From assembly GCA_903864375.1 (NCBI GenBank), contig CAIPFS010000620.1, positions 1-10,288 of the forward strand: 10,288 bases of DNA, given 5' to 3'. The translations under genes were made by a program, and so were the position numbers. The notes under the pieces are model-generated. The model was not told the DNA's origin and did no database searches. It saw only the letters and a list, made by a program, of their open reading frames with translations. Positions 1-6,607 of this stretch are shown one piece after another; the stretch's first letter is position 1; the number at the start of each line of letters is the position of its first letter. This DNA comes from an uncultured Verrucomicrobiota bacterium (GTDB taxonomy: Bacteria > Verrucomicrobiota > Verrucomicrobiia > Limisphaerales > UBA9464).

Positions 1-399
1 AGGAAGTGGCGCGTGATTGACGCCCAGAACGCTGTGTTGGGCCGCCTGGCCGTCCAGGTTGCCAATGCCTTGCGTGGCAAGGACAAGCCGTCCTTCACTG
101 CGCACCTGGATGCCGGGGATTTCGTGGTGGTGGTGAACGCCGAGAAGGTGGTTCTCAGCGGAAACAAGGAATCCGACAAGGAATACATGACCTATTCCGG
201 ATGGAAGGGTGGCGAGAAATATCGGACTGTTGCCGAAGTTCGCCGCGACCAACCGGAACACCTGGTCATGCACGCCGTGAAGGGAATGCTCCCGAAAAAC
301 CGTCTGGGTCGCCAATTGCTGACCAAGCTCAAGGTTTACTCCGGCCCCAACCACCCGCACACCGCCCAAACGCCGGCTGCGCTGACCTACGTGGGATAA
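1..399 (+). CDS. rplM: 50S ribosomal protein L13, 5' end cut by window
   Basis: L13 is an early-assembling protein of the large ribosomal subunit that binds 23S rRNA. The reading frame is open from base 1 (RKWRVIDAQN...), so the first visible GTG at 13 is an internal codon; the true start lies before the window. The 132 visible codons match the family from the WxVIDA motif onward: VLGRLA near residue 13, LRGKDKP near 25, the HLDAGDFVVVVNAEKV segment near 35-50, TGNK-like SGNK, and the diagnostic VKGMLPKNRLGRQLLTKLKVY block near 92-112, followed by a HPH tail. L13 is usually about 142-145 residues, so roughly 10-14 N-terminal residues are missing. It ends in TAA and is followed by rpsI, the conserved rplM-rpsI order. 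Identification is from family signatures and is secure. Confidence 0.97.
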   Translation, partial: RKWRVIDAQNAVLGRLAVQVANALRGKDKPSFTAHLDAGDFVVVVNAEKVVLSGNKESDKEYMTYSGWKGGEKYRTVAEVRRDQPEHLVMHAVKGMLPKNRLGRQLLTKLKVYSGPNHPHTAQTPAALTYVG

Positions 400-402
400 A
401 CT

Positions 403-425
403 TCGCGGAATCCTCGATTCCGCGA
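403..425 (+). other. 10-bp perfect hairpin in rplM-rpsI spacer
   Basis: Bases 403-412 (TCGCGGAATC) and 416-425 (GATTCCGCGA) are exact reverse complements around a 3-base CTC loop, starting three bases after the rplM stop codon. This is a strong RNA stem-loop. A T5 run occurs only at 446-450, about 20 bases downstream, so it does not have the form of a standard intrinsic terminator. It could be an RNA-processing site, a stability element, or part of a translational control element for rpsI. The stem is seen directly; the role is inference. Confidence 0.6.
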
Positions 426-513
426 CCCTGATTCCACAGCCCCTCTTTTTCCTACCGCTCCCAGCCCTGTCTCCAGATTCTCCGGCTGAAACCTGATTTT
501 TTCTGTCCCAACC

Positions 514-909
514 ATGACCCAAGTCGTCGAATATCGAGGAACCGGCCGTCGCAAAACCAGCGTGGCCCGGGTTCGTATCACTCCGGGAACCGGCAAAATC
601 CATGTCAACCGCCGGGAATACGAGGAGTATTTTCCCGTTGAGACCCAGCGTCTGCAGTTGACCCTGCCATTCTCGGTCACGGCGACCACCGGCAAGTACG
701 ACGTCATCATCAGCGTGGCAGGCGGAGGTCCCGCCGGTCAGGCCGGTGCCTGCCGTCACGGCATTGCCCGGGCGTTGCTGGCCAGCGATGCCGCGCTTCG
801 CTCCCAATTGCGGGGCGAGGGTTTCCTCACACGCGACCCGCGTATGAAGGAACGGAAGAAGTACGGTCAACCGGGTGCCCGTGCCCGCTTCCAGTTCAGC
901 AAGCGCTAG
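514..909 (+). CDS. rpsI: 30S ribosomal protein S9
   Basis: S9 is a small-subunit head protein whose basic C-terminal tail reaches toward the P-site tRNA. The 131-residue product carries the family signatures in order: YRGTGRRKTSVARVRI at about residues 7-22, GTGKIHVNRR at 26-35, the GGGPAGQAGACRHGIARAL block at about 70-88, RDPRMKERKKYGQPGARARFQFSKR at the end. The terminal KR and the length are normal for the family. The ATG at 514 is the natural start because homology begins within six residues. No Shine-Dalgarno match is visible in the preceding TTTTTTCTGTCCCAACC stretch, which contrasts with argC. It lies 114 bases after rplM, an unusually long spacer for this pair, and is closed by an intrinsic terminator. 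Confidence 0.98.
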   Translation: MTQVVEYRGTGRRKTSVARVRITPGTGKIHVNRREYEEYFPVETQRLQLTLPFSVTATTGKYDVIISVAGGGPAGQAGACRHGIARALLASDAALRSQLRGEGFLTRDPRMKERKKYGQPGARARFQFSKR

Positions 910-955
910 TCGCCTGTTGCCCTGTCTCCAGATCCCTCTGGCGACATCCCATTTT

Positions 956-988
956 ACCCCGGGGACCCATGGTCTTCCGGGGTTTTTT
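956..988 (+). terminator. Rho-independent terminator after rpsI
   Basis: The outer stem ACCCCGG (956-962) pairs with CCGGGGT (977-983). An inner stem GACC (964-967) pairs with GGTC (971-974) around a CAT loop. The stem is followed directly by T984-T988, giving six T in a row counting the last stem base. This is a textbook intrinsic terminator for the ribosomal protein operon. It sits only 26 bases before the argC start codon, so it could also set the level of read-through into argC. Confidence 0.88.
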
Positions 989-1014
989 GTATCCACCCAT
1001 TTGCAGGACCCGTT

Positions 1015-2103
1015 GTGAATCCAGACACTTCCAGCCCCATTCTTCCCCCCGTGAAACGGGTGGCCATCATCGGTGCCTCCGGATATTCGGGGGAGGAGTT
1101 GCTCAAGCGACTTCTTCAGCATCCCGGCGTTGAAATCACTCTGGTGACGTCCCGCCAGAATGCAGGGCAAACTGTGGCCCAGGTCTATCCCCGGTTTGGC
1201 AGCCAGCCCGTTGCCCGGACCCTCCGATTCACCGATCCCCAGGTCGACGCGGTCGCTGGCCAGGCTGAAGTGGCGTTTCTCGCGCTGCCCCATGGGGTGG
1301 CCGCCAGCTACGCCCGTCCCCTGATGGCTGCTGGATTGACAGTGATCGATCTGAGTGCCGACTTTCGGATCCATGATCCGGCGGTTTACGCCGATTTTTA
1401 CGGTGGCGCGCACCCCGCCCCCGAACTTCTGGCGGAGGCGGTCTATGGATTGCCGGAAATCCACGGTCCTGCACTGAAATCGGCCCGATTGATTGCCTCA
1501 CCGGGTTGCTATCCCACGAGCATTCTGTTGCCCACGCTCCCCCTGCTCCAGGCGGGACTCATCGCTCCGACCGGCATCATCGCCGACTCGCTGAGTGGTG
1601 TCAGCGGGGCCGGACGGAAGGCGGAGCTGGATTATCTCTTCTGCGAATGTAATGAGAGCGTCCGACCCTATGGCGTCCCCCGCCATCGTCATCTGGCTGA
1701 GATCGAGCAGGAATTGAGTCTGGCCGCCGGTGCACGAGTGGTGATGCAGTTCACCCCCCACCTCATCCCGGTCAACCGGGGTATCCTGACCACCCTTTAC
1801 CTGTCGCCGTCCGATCCCCTGACCCCGACATCGGTCGGTGAATTTGGACAACGGATCCAACAATGCTACCAGGATGCCTACGGTTCCGCCCCATTTGTGA
1901 GACTGCTGGAGGGTCGTGCACTTCCGGACACCAAGAATGTGGTGGGGACCAATGTGATTGAAATCGCCTGGCGGCTGGACCCCCGCACCGGACGCCTGGT
2001 GGTGATGAGCGCCGAGGACAACCTGGTCAAGGGAGCGAGTGGTCAGGCAATTCAGAGCTTCAATCTGCGCTTTGGTTATCCAGAAACCACGGCCCTGAAC
2101 TAA
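1015..2103 (+). CDS. argC: N-acetyl-gamma-glutamyl-phosphate reductase
   Basis: ArgC catalyses the NADPH-dependent reduction of N-acetyl-glutamyl 5-phosphate to N-acetylglutamate semialdehyde, the third step of cytoplasmic arginine biosynthesis. The 362-residue protein has the N-terminal nucleotide-binding loop GASGYSGEELL at residues 20-30, the catalytic-cysteine motif SPGCYPTS with Cys165, GVSGAGRK near 197-204, the HRH motif at 224-226 that supplies the conserved active-site histidine, and a C-terminal VVGTNxxEI segment typical of the family. Length is normal. The start is GTG at 1015, supported by AGGA at 1005-1008 six bases upstream; homology begins at about residue 15, leaving a short proline-rich extension. 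It follows the rpsI terminator closely, and no other arginine genes are visible. It converges with the kinase gene. Confidence 0.97.
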   Translation: MNPDTSSPILPPVKRVAIIGASGYSGEELLKRLLQHPGVEITLVTSRQNAGQTVAQVYPRFGSQPVARTLRFTDPQVDAVAGQAEVAFLALPHGVAASYARPLMAAGLTVIDLSADFRIHDPAVYADFYGGAHPAPELLAEAVYGLPEIHGPALKSARLIASPGCYPTSILLPTLPLLQAGLIAPTGIIADSLSGVSGAGRKAELDYLFCECNESVRPYGVPRHRHLAEIEQELSLAAGARVVMQFTPHLIPVNRGILTTLYLSPSDPLTPTSVGEFGQRIQQCYQDAYGSAPFVRLLEGRALPDTKNVVGTNVIEIAWRLDPRTGRLVVMSAEDNLVKGASGQAIQSFNLRFGYPETTALN

Positions 2104-2125
2104 CCCGGCACGGGCAACTCCGGGT
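2103..2125. other. GC-rich hairpin between convergent argC and kinase
   Basis: ACCCGG at 2103-2108, beginning on the last base of the argC stop codon, pairs with CCGGGT at 2120-2125 across an 11-base loop. Neither side has a T-run, so it is not a classical terminator. It lies in the 51-base gap between two convergent genes, where it could weakly block transcription from both directions. Confidence 0.35.
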
Positions 2126-2154
2126 GCACATCTCACTCCCGACGCGGACGTTGG

Positions 2155-3480
2155 TCAGCCAGGCTCCACCTGATGGCTTCTGGGCAGGTTAAACCAGAAT
2201 GTGGTTCCCTGGCCGACCTTGCTGGTGAATCCGATGGAGCCACCCATCAATTCCACCAACCGCTTGGCGATGGCCAGGCCGAGTCCGGTGCCGCCAAAGC
2301 GCCCGGACATGGAGGAATCCGCCTGGGAGAACGAATGAAAGAGGCGGGATTGATGTTCCTCCGGAATTCCAATGCCGGTATCGATGATTTCAAACCGGAG
2401 GGTTCGGGTGTTCAAGGCCTCAGCCTTGATCTGAACCGAACCCTCCGCGGTGAACTTGAGGGCATTGCCAATCAAGTTGAACAACACCTGTCGAATGCGC
2501 CCACGATCTCCCCACACCCGGGCGGATGCATCCGCGGGGACATGATTGAGCAGCGGGAGTTTTTTCTGTTGAGCCCGGATCCGCAGCAACGGCAGGGACT
2601 CTTCCATCAGGAGGCCGACATCCACAAATTCCCATTCGAAATCGAGTTTACCTGCCTCGATTTTGGAAAAGTCGAGAATGTCGTTGAGGAGGTTCGACAG
2701 GGCTTCACCGGAGTCGAGGATCATGCGGGCATACTGACCAGCTTCATCGTCCAACGAGCAACCGACCAACAGCTCTGCGAAACCAATCACCCCGTTCATC
2801 GGAGTGCGAAGCTCATGGCTCATGATGGCCAGGAACTGACTCTTCGCCTGATTGGCGGCGTCCGCCTCATTTCTAGCCAGTTCGAGACGCGCCTCCGCCT
2901 CCTTGAACCGGGTCACATCCGTAAAAATGGTGACGGAACCGGGGCCGCCCTCCGCCTCGGACAATGGAGCGGAGTTGATCGAAATCCAGGTGAGGCTGCC
3001 GTCCGGGCGTTCGACATCCATGGTGACTTCCCGCACCGGGCGTCCGGTTCGCAATACCTCCATGGCGGGATGTTCCTCTCCTGGAAATGGAGTTTCATCC
3101 TCACGGATGCACCGCCACGCCGGGTCCATCGATGTCCTTCCCGTGATTTCGTCCCGCCTCAGCCCCAGAATTAGCTCCGCAGCCGAATTACAGCGGGTGA
3201 TGCATCCCCTGGAGTCGGCAATCACCAACCCGGATTGCATGAGATCGAGGATCACTCCCGAAGGCACCGAATGTTCCCGGATGACCTGTCCGCCAGGGAG
3301 GTCGGGGCACTCGCCTTCCGGGCTGCGAACGGGTTCGGATTTGGAAATCAGACGAGATGCGACGCTGCTGGAGCTGTTGGGATCGGTTTCCACCTTTCTA
3401 TCGAGATACCAAACCGAAGGCCCTTCTGCAAGTTCAAGGCCGGGATTCGATCCGCCTTTAATGCGACCCTCCAAAATCAA
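2155..3480 (-). CDS. Soluble PAS-domain sensor histidine kinase
   Basis: A two-component sensor kinase of 441 residues, read as cytoplasmic since no membrane segment or signal peptide is visible. The first ~72 residues are Ser/Pro/Glu-rich and probably disordered. A PAS domain covers about 75-193 and includes the PFPGEEHPAM insertion seen in one common PAS subfamily, plus a C-terminal ITxFxDVTRFKEAE linker. HisKA follows (about 214-280), with the phospho-acceptor His222 in SHELRTPMNGVIG. The HATPase domain (about 325-432) has N box NLIGNALKF (335-343), G1 DTGIGI, F box FHSFSQAD and G2 GGTGLGLA. The HisKA type is that usually found in hybrid kinases, but the protein stops after HATPase with no receiver domain. 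The start is uncertain: the listed one is TTG at 3480, and GTG at 3393 is an alternative. It may be co-transcribed with the prepilin-like gene ending 55 bases upstream. No response regulator is in view, so its signal and target are unknown. Confidence 0.92.
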   Translation of the reverse strand: MILEGRIKGGSNPGLELAEGPSVWYLDRKVETDPNSSSSVASRLISKSEPVRSPEGECPDLPGGQVIREHSVPSGVILDLMQSGLVIADSRGCITRCNSAAELILGLRRDEITGRTSMDPAWRCIREDETPFPGEEHPAMEVLRTGRPVREVTMDVERPDGSLTWISINSAPLSEAEGGPGSVTIFTDVTRFKEAEARLELARNEADAANQAKSQFLAIMSHELRTPMNGVIGFAELLVGCSLDDEAGQYARMILDSGEALSNLLNDILDFSKIEAGKLDFEWEFVDVGLLMEESLPLLRIRAQQKKLPLLNHVPADASARVWGDRGRIRQVLFNLIGNALKFTAEGSVQIKAEALNTRTLRFEIIDTGIGIPEEHQSRLFHSFSQADSSMSGRFGGTGLGLAIAKRLVELMGGSIGFTSKVGQGTTFWFNLPRSHQVEPG

Positions 3481-3535
3481 TCCGTGGCAGGACGGCCCTG
3501 AGTGCCTGCCGATGATCTTTTTTATGCCCCGACGG

Positions 3536-4318
3536 TTAGTTTCCGCCCACGGACGGTTTCAGCCAGGGGCTGTCGGCCCAATACCACTTGAACGCCTTCA
3601 GCGCCTCCACATGGGTGTCGGCAAAGGTCACATTGCTTCGTCCATTGTGGCGAAGGTGGGGGCCGCCCCAATTCCCATCATCCGAGGTCACACATCCGCT
3701 GCATGGAGCGTCGTTGGCGGGATCATGGAGAACCCAGGCGCCGGCTTTTTCCGGAGACTTGATCGTGACGCACTTGTTGGGGTCGGGGCTGTTGACGGGC
3801 TTCGAACCGCCATCGGAAAAAAGCACCGTGGCCGTCGGTTTGACGATCCCGGTATCCTTGGTGGCCGGCCAATCCTTGGCGTCCCAGACCCCCTCCCAGT
3901 CACAGCCGCCGATCCGGAAATTCATCTCGTAGTTTGAAACGGCCTGATCCCGGATGTCGCTCGGATAATCCTGGACCAACTGCTTGAATTTCGCCGTTTT
4001 CGACGGGCAGAGCAACAGGTTGGTGGAGCCTTGATAGGGTTGGAGAAAATTGAACCATGCCTTCCGCTGGGCATTGTTGTTCCGGACCCAGAAGGTTGGG
4101 CAGGCCCGGCTGAGGTTGTCCTCGGAGTAAACCCGCAAGGCGATCGCCATTTGCCGCTCACTGTTGAGGCACGAGGTCGCCTTCCCCTTCTCCTTGGCCT
4201 GCGAGAGCGCAGGAAGCAGCATGCTGGCCAGAATGGCAATGATGGCAATCACCACCAGGAGTTCGATGAGGGTGAACCCACGGATTGCCCGGAAGCTGGG
4301 ACGGGAATGCGTTTTCAT
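3536..4318 (-). CDS. Prepilin-type N-terminal domain protein (pseudopilin-like)
   Basis: A 260-residue exported protein with a type IV pilin/type II secretion pseudopilin leader. From the ATG at 4318 the positively charged leader MKTHSRPSFRAIRG ends in Gly14, followed by FTLIELLVVIAIIAIL. The conserved Glu of the mature +5 position is Glu19, and the hydrophobic helix runs to about residue 38. LLPALSQAKEK and a SCLNSERQMAIALRVYSEDN segment follow, then a globular domain and a C-terminal SNVTFADTHVEALK motif. This is the large Verrucomicrobia/Planctomycetes group with an H-x9-DG-like end. A GTG at 4342 would add eight residues, but the ATG gives a standard leader length. No Shine-Dalgarno sequence is evident. 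Four Cys in the C-terminal half (CDWE, CVTIK, CSGC) may form disulfides outside the cell. Its specific role is unknown, and no pilus assembly genes are nearby. Confidence 0.88.
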   Translation of the reverse strand: MKTHSRPSFRAIRGFTLIELLVVIAIIAILASMLLPALSQAKEKGKATSCLNSERQMAIALRVYSEDNLSRACPTFWVRNNNAQRKAWFNFLQPYQGSTNLLLCPSKTAKFKQLVQDYPSDIRDQAVSNYEMNFRIGGCDWEGVWDAKDWPATKDTGIVKPTATVLFSDGGSKPVNSPDPNKCVTIKSPEKAGAWVLHDPANDAPCSGCVTSDDGNWGGPHLRHNGRSNVTFADTHVEALKAFKWYWADSPWLKPSVGGN

Positions 4319-4389
4319 GATCTTCGATTCAGTGCCAATCACTACAGCTTTTCATCGACCCGGAGCTTTCACCCTGAGTTTTACCCACG

Positions 4390-4413
4390 ATCTGAACCCG
4401 CTATCTGAACCCG
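4390..4413. repeat. Tandem 11-bp direct repeat upstream of prepilin-like gene
   Basis: ATCTGAACCCG occurs at 4390-4400 and again at 4403-4413, a period of 13 bases. The second copy also forms the left arm of an inverted repeat, AACCCG (4408-4413) with CGGGTT (4419-4424) around a 5-base loop. The block lies in the 208-base gap between the serine hydrolase stop and the prepilin-like start, 72-95 bases upstream of that ATG. It could be a tandem regulator site, or a remnant of duplication. The repeat is seen; any function is inference. Confidence 0.45.
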
Positions 4414-4526
4414 GGGCTCGGGTTTGGATGCTCAGGCAGATCCGGGATACCACTTCCACTTTCAGGCCATCGTTTGCCGATTGTCGAGGGGATTTCGTTC
4501 CGGCTCCACCCGCCTGCTGCAGCCTC

Positions 4527-5636
4527 CTATTTGGCCCCCGGTTCCGAGTGAACGGCCAGTCCCGACAGGAGTGCGCGCAGGCGGGTTGCCTCTGCGGGAT
4601 TGGCGGGAAGGGGCCCGGGATGAAAGGCCGGCAGCAGATGATCCCAGACGACGTTGAGCTCCGCCTGCATGTCCCGGGTATCGGCGGTGATGGCGATCAC
4701 GGCGTCCTGTTCGGGCAAAACAATGCAGAACTGACCGTTGGCCCCATCCCCCCGGTAGGCCCCATGCCGGCACCGCCAGAATTGAAACCCATAACCTTGA
4801 TCCCAATCCTTGGTGGGATCACTGCCATTGGACACCTGCTTCGAGGTTGCCTGTTCCGCCCAGGCGGCGGGTATCAATTGACGGCCCTGCCATTTCCCCT
4901 TTTGCAGGTAAAGCTGGCCGAATTTGGCGATGTCTTCGGTCCGGACATACAGCCCCCAGCCTCCCAGCGTGTTGCCCTGGGGACTGGCACCCCACTCCGG
5001 GTTTTCAATGCCCAACGGCTCGAAGAGGCGCGGACGCAAATAATCCAGGACGGTCTGGCCGGTCACCTTTCGCACGATGGCCGAGAGCATATGGGTGCCG
5101 GGGGTGTTGTACTGGAAATGGGTTCCCGGCTTGAAGGGGACCGGATGCGCCAGAAAGCTTCGCACCCACGGCGTATTGGTGGTGAATTTCACCTCCACTT
5201 CATGTCCGGAGGTCATCGTCAGCAGGTCCCGCACCCGCATCGCCTTCAGCTTGTCCGATGGCTGGGCCGGGGCCTCCTCCGGAAAAAAGGGGAGGACCGG
5301 ATCGTCAACACTCAGCCTGCCTTCCTCGACGGCCAGCCCCACGGCGGTCGAGGTAAAGCTCTTGCTCAGGGAATGCAGGACATGCGGCTTGTCGGCCGCT
5401 TCGGGCTTCCACCACCCCTCCGCCACCACCTTCCCATGGCGGACCAGCATGAAGCTGTGAAGCGTGTGAATGTCCCGGTCGGCCGCCTCGACAAACTCCC
5501 GAATCCCGACTGAAGAGAGTCCCTCCGCCTCCGGCGAACTTCTCGGAAGACTGACCGGGGCGGCTTGCAGAGCGGAAGAGGCTGCCGCCAAAATCAGGAT
5601 CCGAATCGCCCATCGGGACATTGGAGAGGGAATCAT
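4527..5636 (-). CDS. Secreted serine hydrolase, beta-lactamase (class C-like) family
   Basis: A serine-dependent hydrolase of the class C beta-lactamase/penicillin-binding fold, 369 residues from the ATG at 5636. A signal peptide is visible: RWAIRILILAAASSALQA with likely cleavage after residue 25 (LQA|AP), so the enzyme acts in the periplasm or outside. The catalytic SxxK motif is Ser89-Leu-Ser-Lys92 (HSLSKSFTS). Tyr176 in FQYNTPGTHML stands at the YxN position. LGGWGLYVRTEDIAKFGQLYL (about 224-244) is a family hallmark, and RGDGANGQF (about 295-303) occupies the KTG-loop region. Substrate cannot be told: members include esterases, peptidases and amidases, and true beta-lactam resistance is not implied. 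A TTG at 5645 or an ATG at 5621 are alternative starts; 5636 is preferred because promoter-like boxes lie immediately upstream. It is divergent from the second prepilin-like gene. Confidence 0.92.
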   Translation of the reverse strand: MIPSPMSRWAIRILILAAASSALQAAPVSLPRSSPEAEGLSSVGIREFVEAADRDIHTLHSFMLVRHGKVVAEGWWKPEAADKPHVLHSLSKSFTSTAVGLAVEEGRLSVDDPVLPFFPEEAPAQPSDKLKAMRVRDLLTMTSGHEVEVKFTTNTPWVRSFLAHPVPFKPGTHFQYNTPGTHMLSAIVRKVTGQTVLDYLRPRLFEPLGIENPEWGASPQGNTLGGWGLYVRTEDIAKFGQLYLQKGKWQGRQLIPAAWAEQATSKQVSNGSDPTKDWDQGYGFQFWRCRHGAYRGDGANGQFCIVLPEQDAVIAITADTRDMQAELNVVWDHLLPAFHPGPLPANPAEATRLRALLSGLAVHSEPGAK

Positions 5637-5642
5637 GTGGAA

Positions 5643-5671
5643 CAAATATCCAGCCCCGGGCTCGCGGTCAA
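5643..5671 (-). promoter_or_regulatory. Candidate promoter of the serine hydrolase gene
   Basis: Read on the minus strand, TTGACC (5671-5666, five of six match to the sigma70 -35 consensus) is followed after exactly 17 bases by TATTTG (5648-5643, three of six to -10). The -10 box ends six bases before the ATG at 5636, so transcription would begin at or within a base or two of the start codon, as in a leaderless message. The boxes are seen; promoter activity is inferred. Confidence 0.4.
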
Positions 5672-5721
5672 TCCCACCGACCCATCCGGAAGCGGACGCC
5701 GGGAACCACCGGAAATCCCCA

Positions 5722-5750
5722 TTGCCATTTGCTCAGCCGGAACGTATCTC
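5722..5750 (+). promoter_or_regulatory. Candidate promoter of the second prepilin-like gene
   Basis: TTGCCA (5722-5727, five of six to the -35 consensus) is followed after 17 bases by TATCTC (5745-5750, three of six to -10). Only eight bases separate the -10 box from the ATG at 5759, placing the expected transcription start at about the start codon. No Shine-Dalgarno sequence is present, which agrees with a leaderless message. This remains an inference from consensus matching. Confidence 0.4.
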
Positions 5751-5758
5751 CTCTCTCA

Positions 5759-6496
5759 ATGAACCCTCGTTCCATCGGTTCCGGTCCGCAGACACATCGG
5801 GCGGCGTTCACACTCATTGAACTGTTGGTGGTGATTGCCATCATCGCCATCCTGGCCGGGATGCTTCTTCCGGCCCTCGGACGGGCCAAGTCCAAGGCCA
5901 ACACGGTCAAGTGCATCAGTAATCAAAAGCAAATCGCCCTGGCGTATAAAATGTACGCCGATGACAACCGGGATTTCTATCCGGTCCATCAAGGCTGGGG
6001 GGCTGTGGGAGGCAAATACTGGACGAACGCCTACATGGGCAATTTTGCCGCCGACTACGGCGGCAATCAGCGCGAGACCAATCGTCCGCTCAATAAGTAC
6101 GCGGGTTCGGTCAATGTATTCCAATGTCCCGCCGATCAGGGCGATGATCTGAATCCGCAGCCAAAATCCTGCTTTGTTGGCTGGGGCAACAGCTATCTGG
6201 TGGAATGGGGTGGCCCCGCTTTTCGGGTGGAGCAAGTGACCGGGGTACCCGGAGGCCCACCTCCGATCAAGGAATCCCGTGTCGCCCTCCGGCCGACGAC
6301 CAAGATCCTTCAGGGCGACTGGCCATGGCACGCCAACCGGAACGTCGAACACAACAAGAGCGTCTGGCACAACTACAAGGGAGCCCGGTACGAAAACATG
6401 CTGTTTGGTGACGGCCACGTAGAAAGTAAAAAATTCCCAAAGGAAATGGACAATTGGATCGCCATTGCTCCGGATATCAATTGGACGTGGTGGTGA
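5759..6496 (+). CDS. Prepilin-type N-terminal domain protein (pseudopilin-like)
   Basis: A 245-residue exported protein of the same broad family as the gene at 3536-4318. The leader MNPRSIGSGPQTHRAA precedes FTLIELLVVIAIIAIL, with Glu21 as the conserved +5 residue and the hydrophobic helix extending to about residue 39. The residue before the cleavage site is Ala16, not the canonical Gly. LLPALGRAKSKA and CISNQKQIALAYKMYADDN follow, then a Trp/Gly-rich globular domain, and NMLFGDGHVESKKFP at 213-227, the H-x9-DG-type C-terminal motif. It ends in an aromatic tail, WTWW. The open frame extends upstream to 5621, but that part overlaps the divergent hydrolase and looks non-coding, so the ATG at 5759 is chosen. 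It probably forms or decorates a surface filament, or acts as a secreted protein anchored by its N-helix; the role is unknown. Confidence 0.9.
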   Translation: MNPRSIGSGPQTHRAAFTLIELLVVIAIIAILAGMLLPALGRAKSKANTVKCISNQKQIALAYKMYADDNRDFYPVHQGWGAVGGKYWTNAYMGNFAADYGGNQRETNRPLNKYAGSVNVFQCPADQGDDLNPQPKSCFVGWGNSYLVEWGGPAFRVEQVTGVPGGPPPIKESRVALRPTTKILQGDWPWHANRNVEHNKSVWHNYKGARYENMLFGDGHVESKKFPKEMDNWIAIAPDINWTWW

Positions 6497-6607
6497 CCCT
6501 GGGTGGCGCCCCTTTTTCCGCCGGGTGTCGTGTTCCCGAATAGGCTTGCGGTTTGTTGCGCCTGAAATGCCTCGCGGCCAACGGTCCGCCATTTCGGTGA
6601 CACGACC

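Noticed and set aside
2173..3174. 333-codon open frame on the plus strand
   Set aside because: Antisense shadow of the histidine kinase catalytic domains.
3486..3525. Plus-strand hairpin GGCAGG/CCTGCC followed by a T6 run
   Set aside because: The stem is only six pairs with a 13-base loop, the T-run begins seven bases after it, and no plus-strand gene ends here, so it is not called a terminator.
2852..3937. 361-codon open frame on the plus strand
   Set aside because: It is antisense to the histidine kinase and the prepilin-like gene; its product is low in recognisable features and crosses two real genes.
4164..5513. 449-codon open frame on the plus strand
   Set aside because: It lies opposite the well-supported serine hydrolase and the prepilin-like start, its product has no recognisable domain, and long antisense frames are expected in GC-rich coding DNA.
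5621..5758. Upstream extension of the second prepilin-like frame
   Set aside because: It would overlap the divergent hydrolase start and put 46 extra residues before the leader; the ATG at 5759 gives a normal prepilin leader.
5756..6592. 278-codon open frame on the minus strand
   Set aside because: Antisense to the second prepilin-like gene, whose FTLIELL and DGHVE motifs establish the plus strand as coding.
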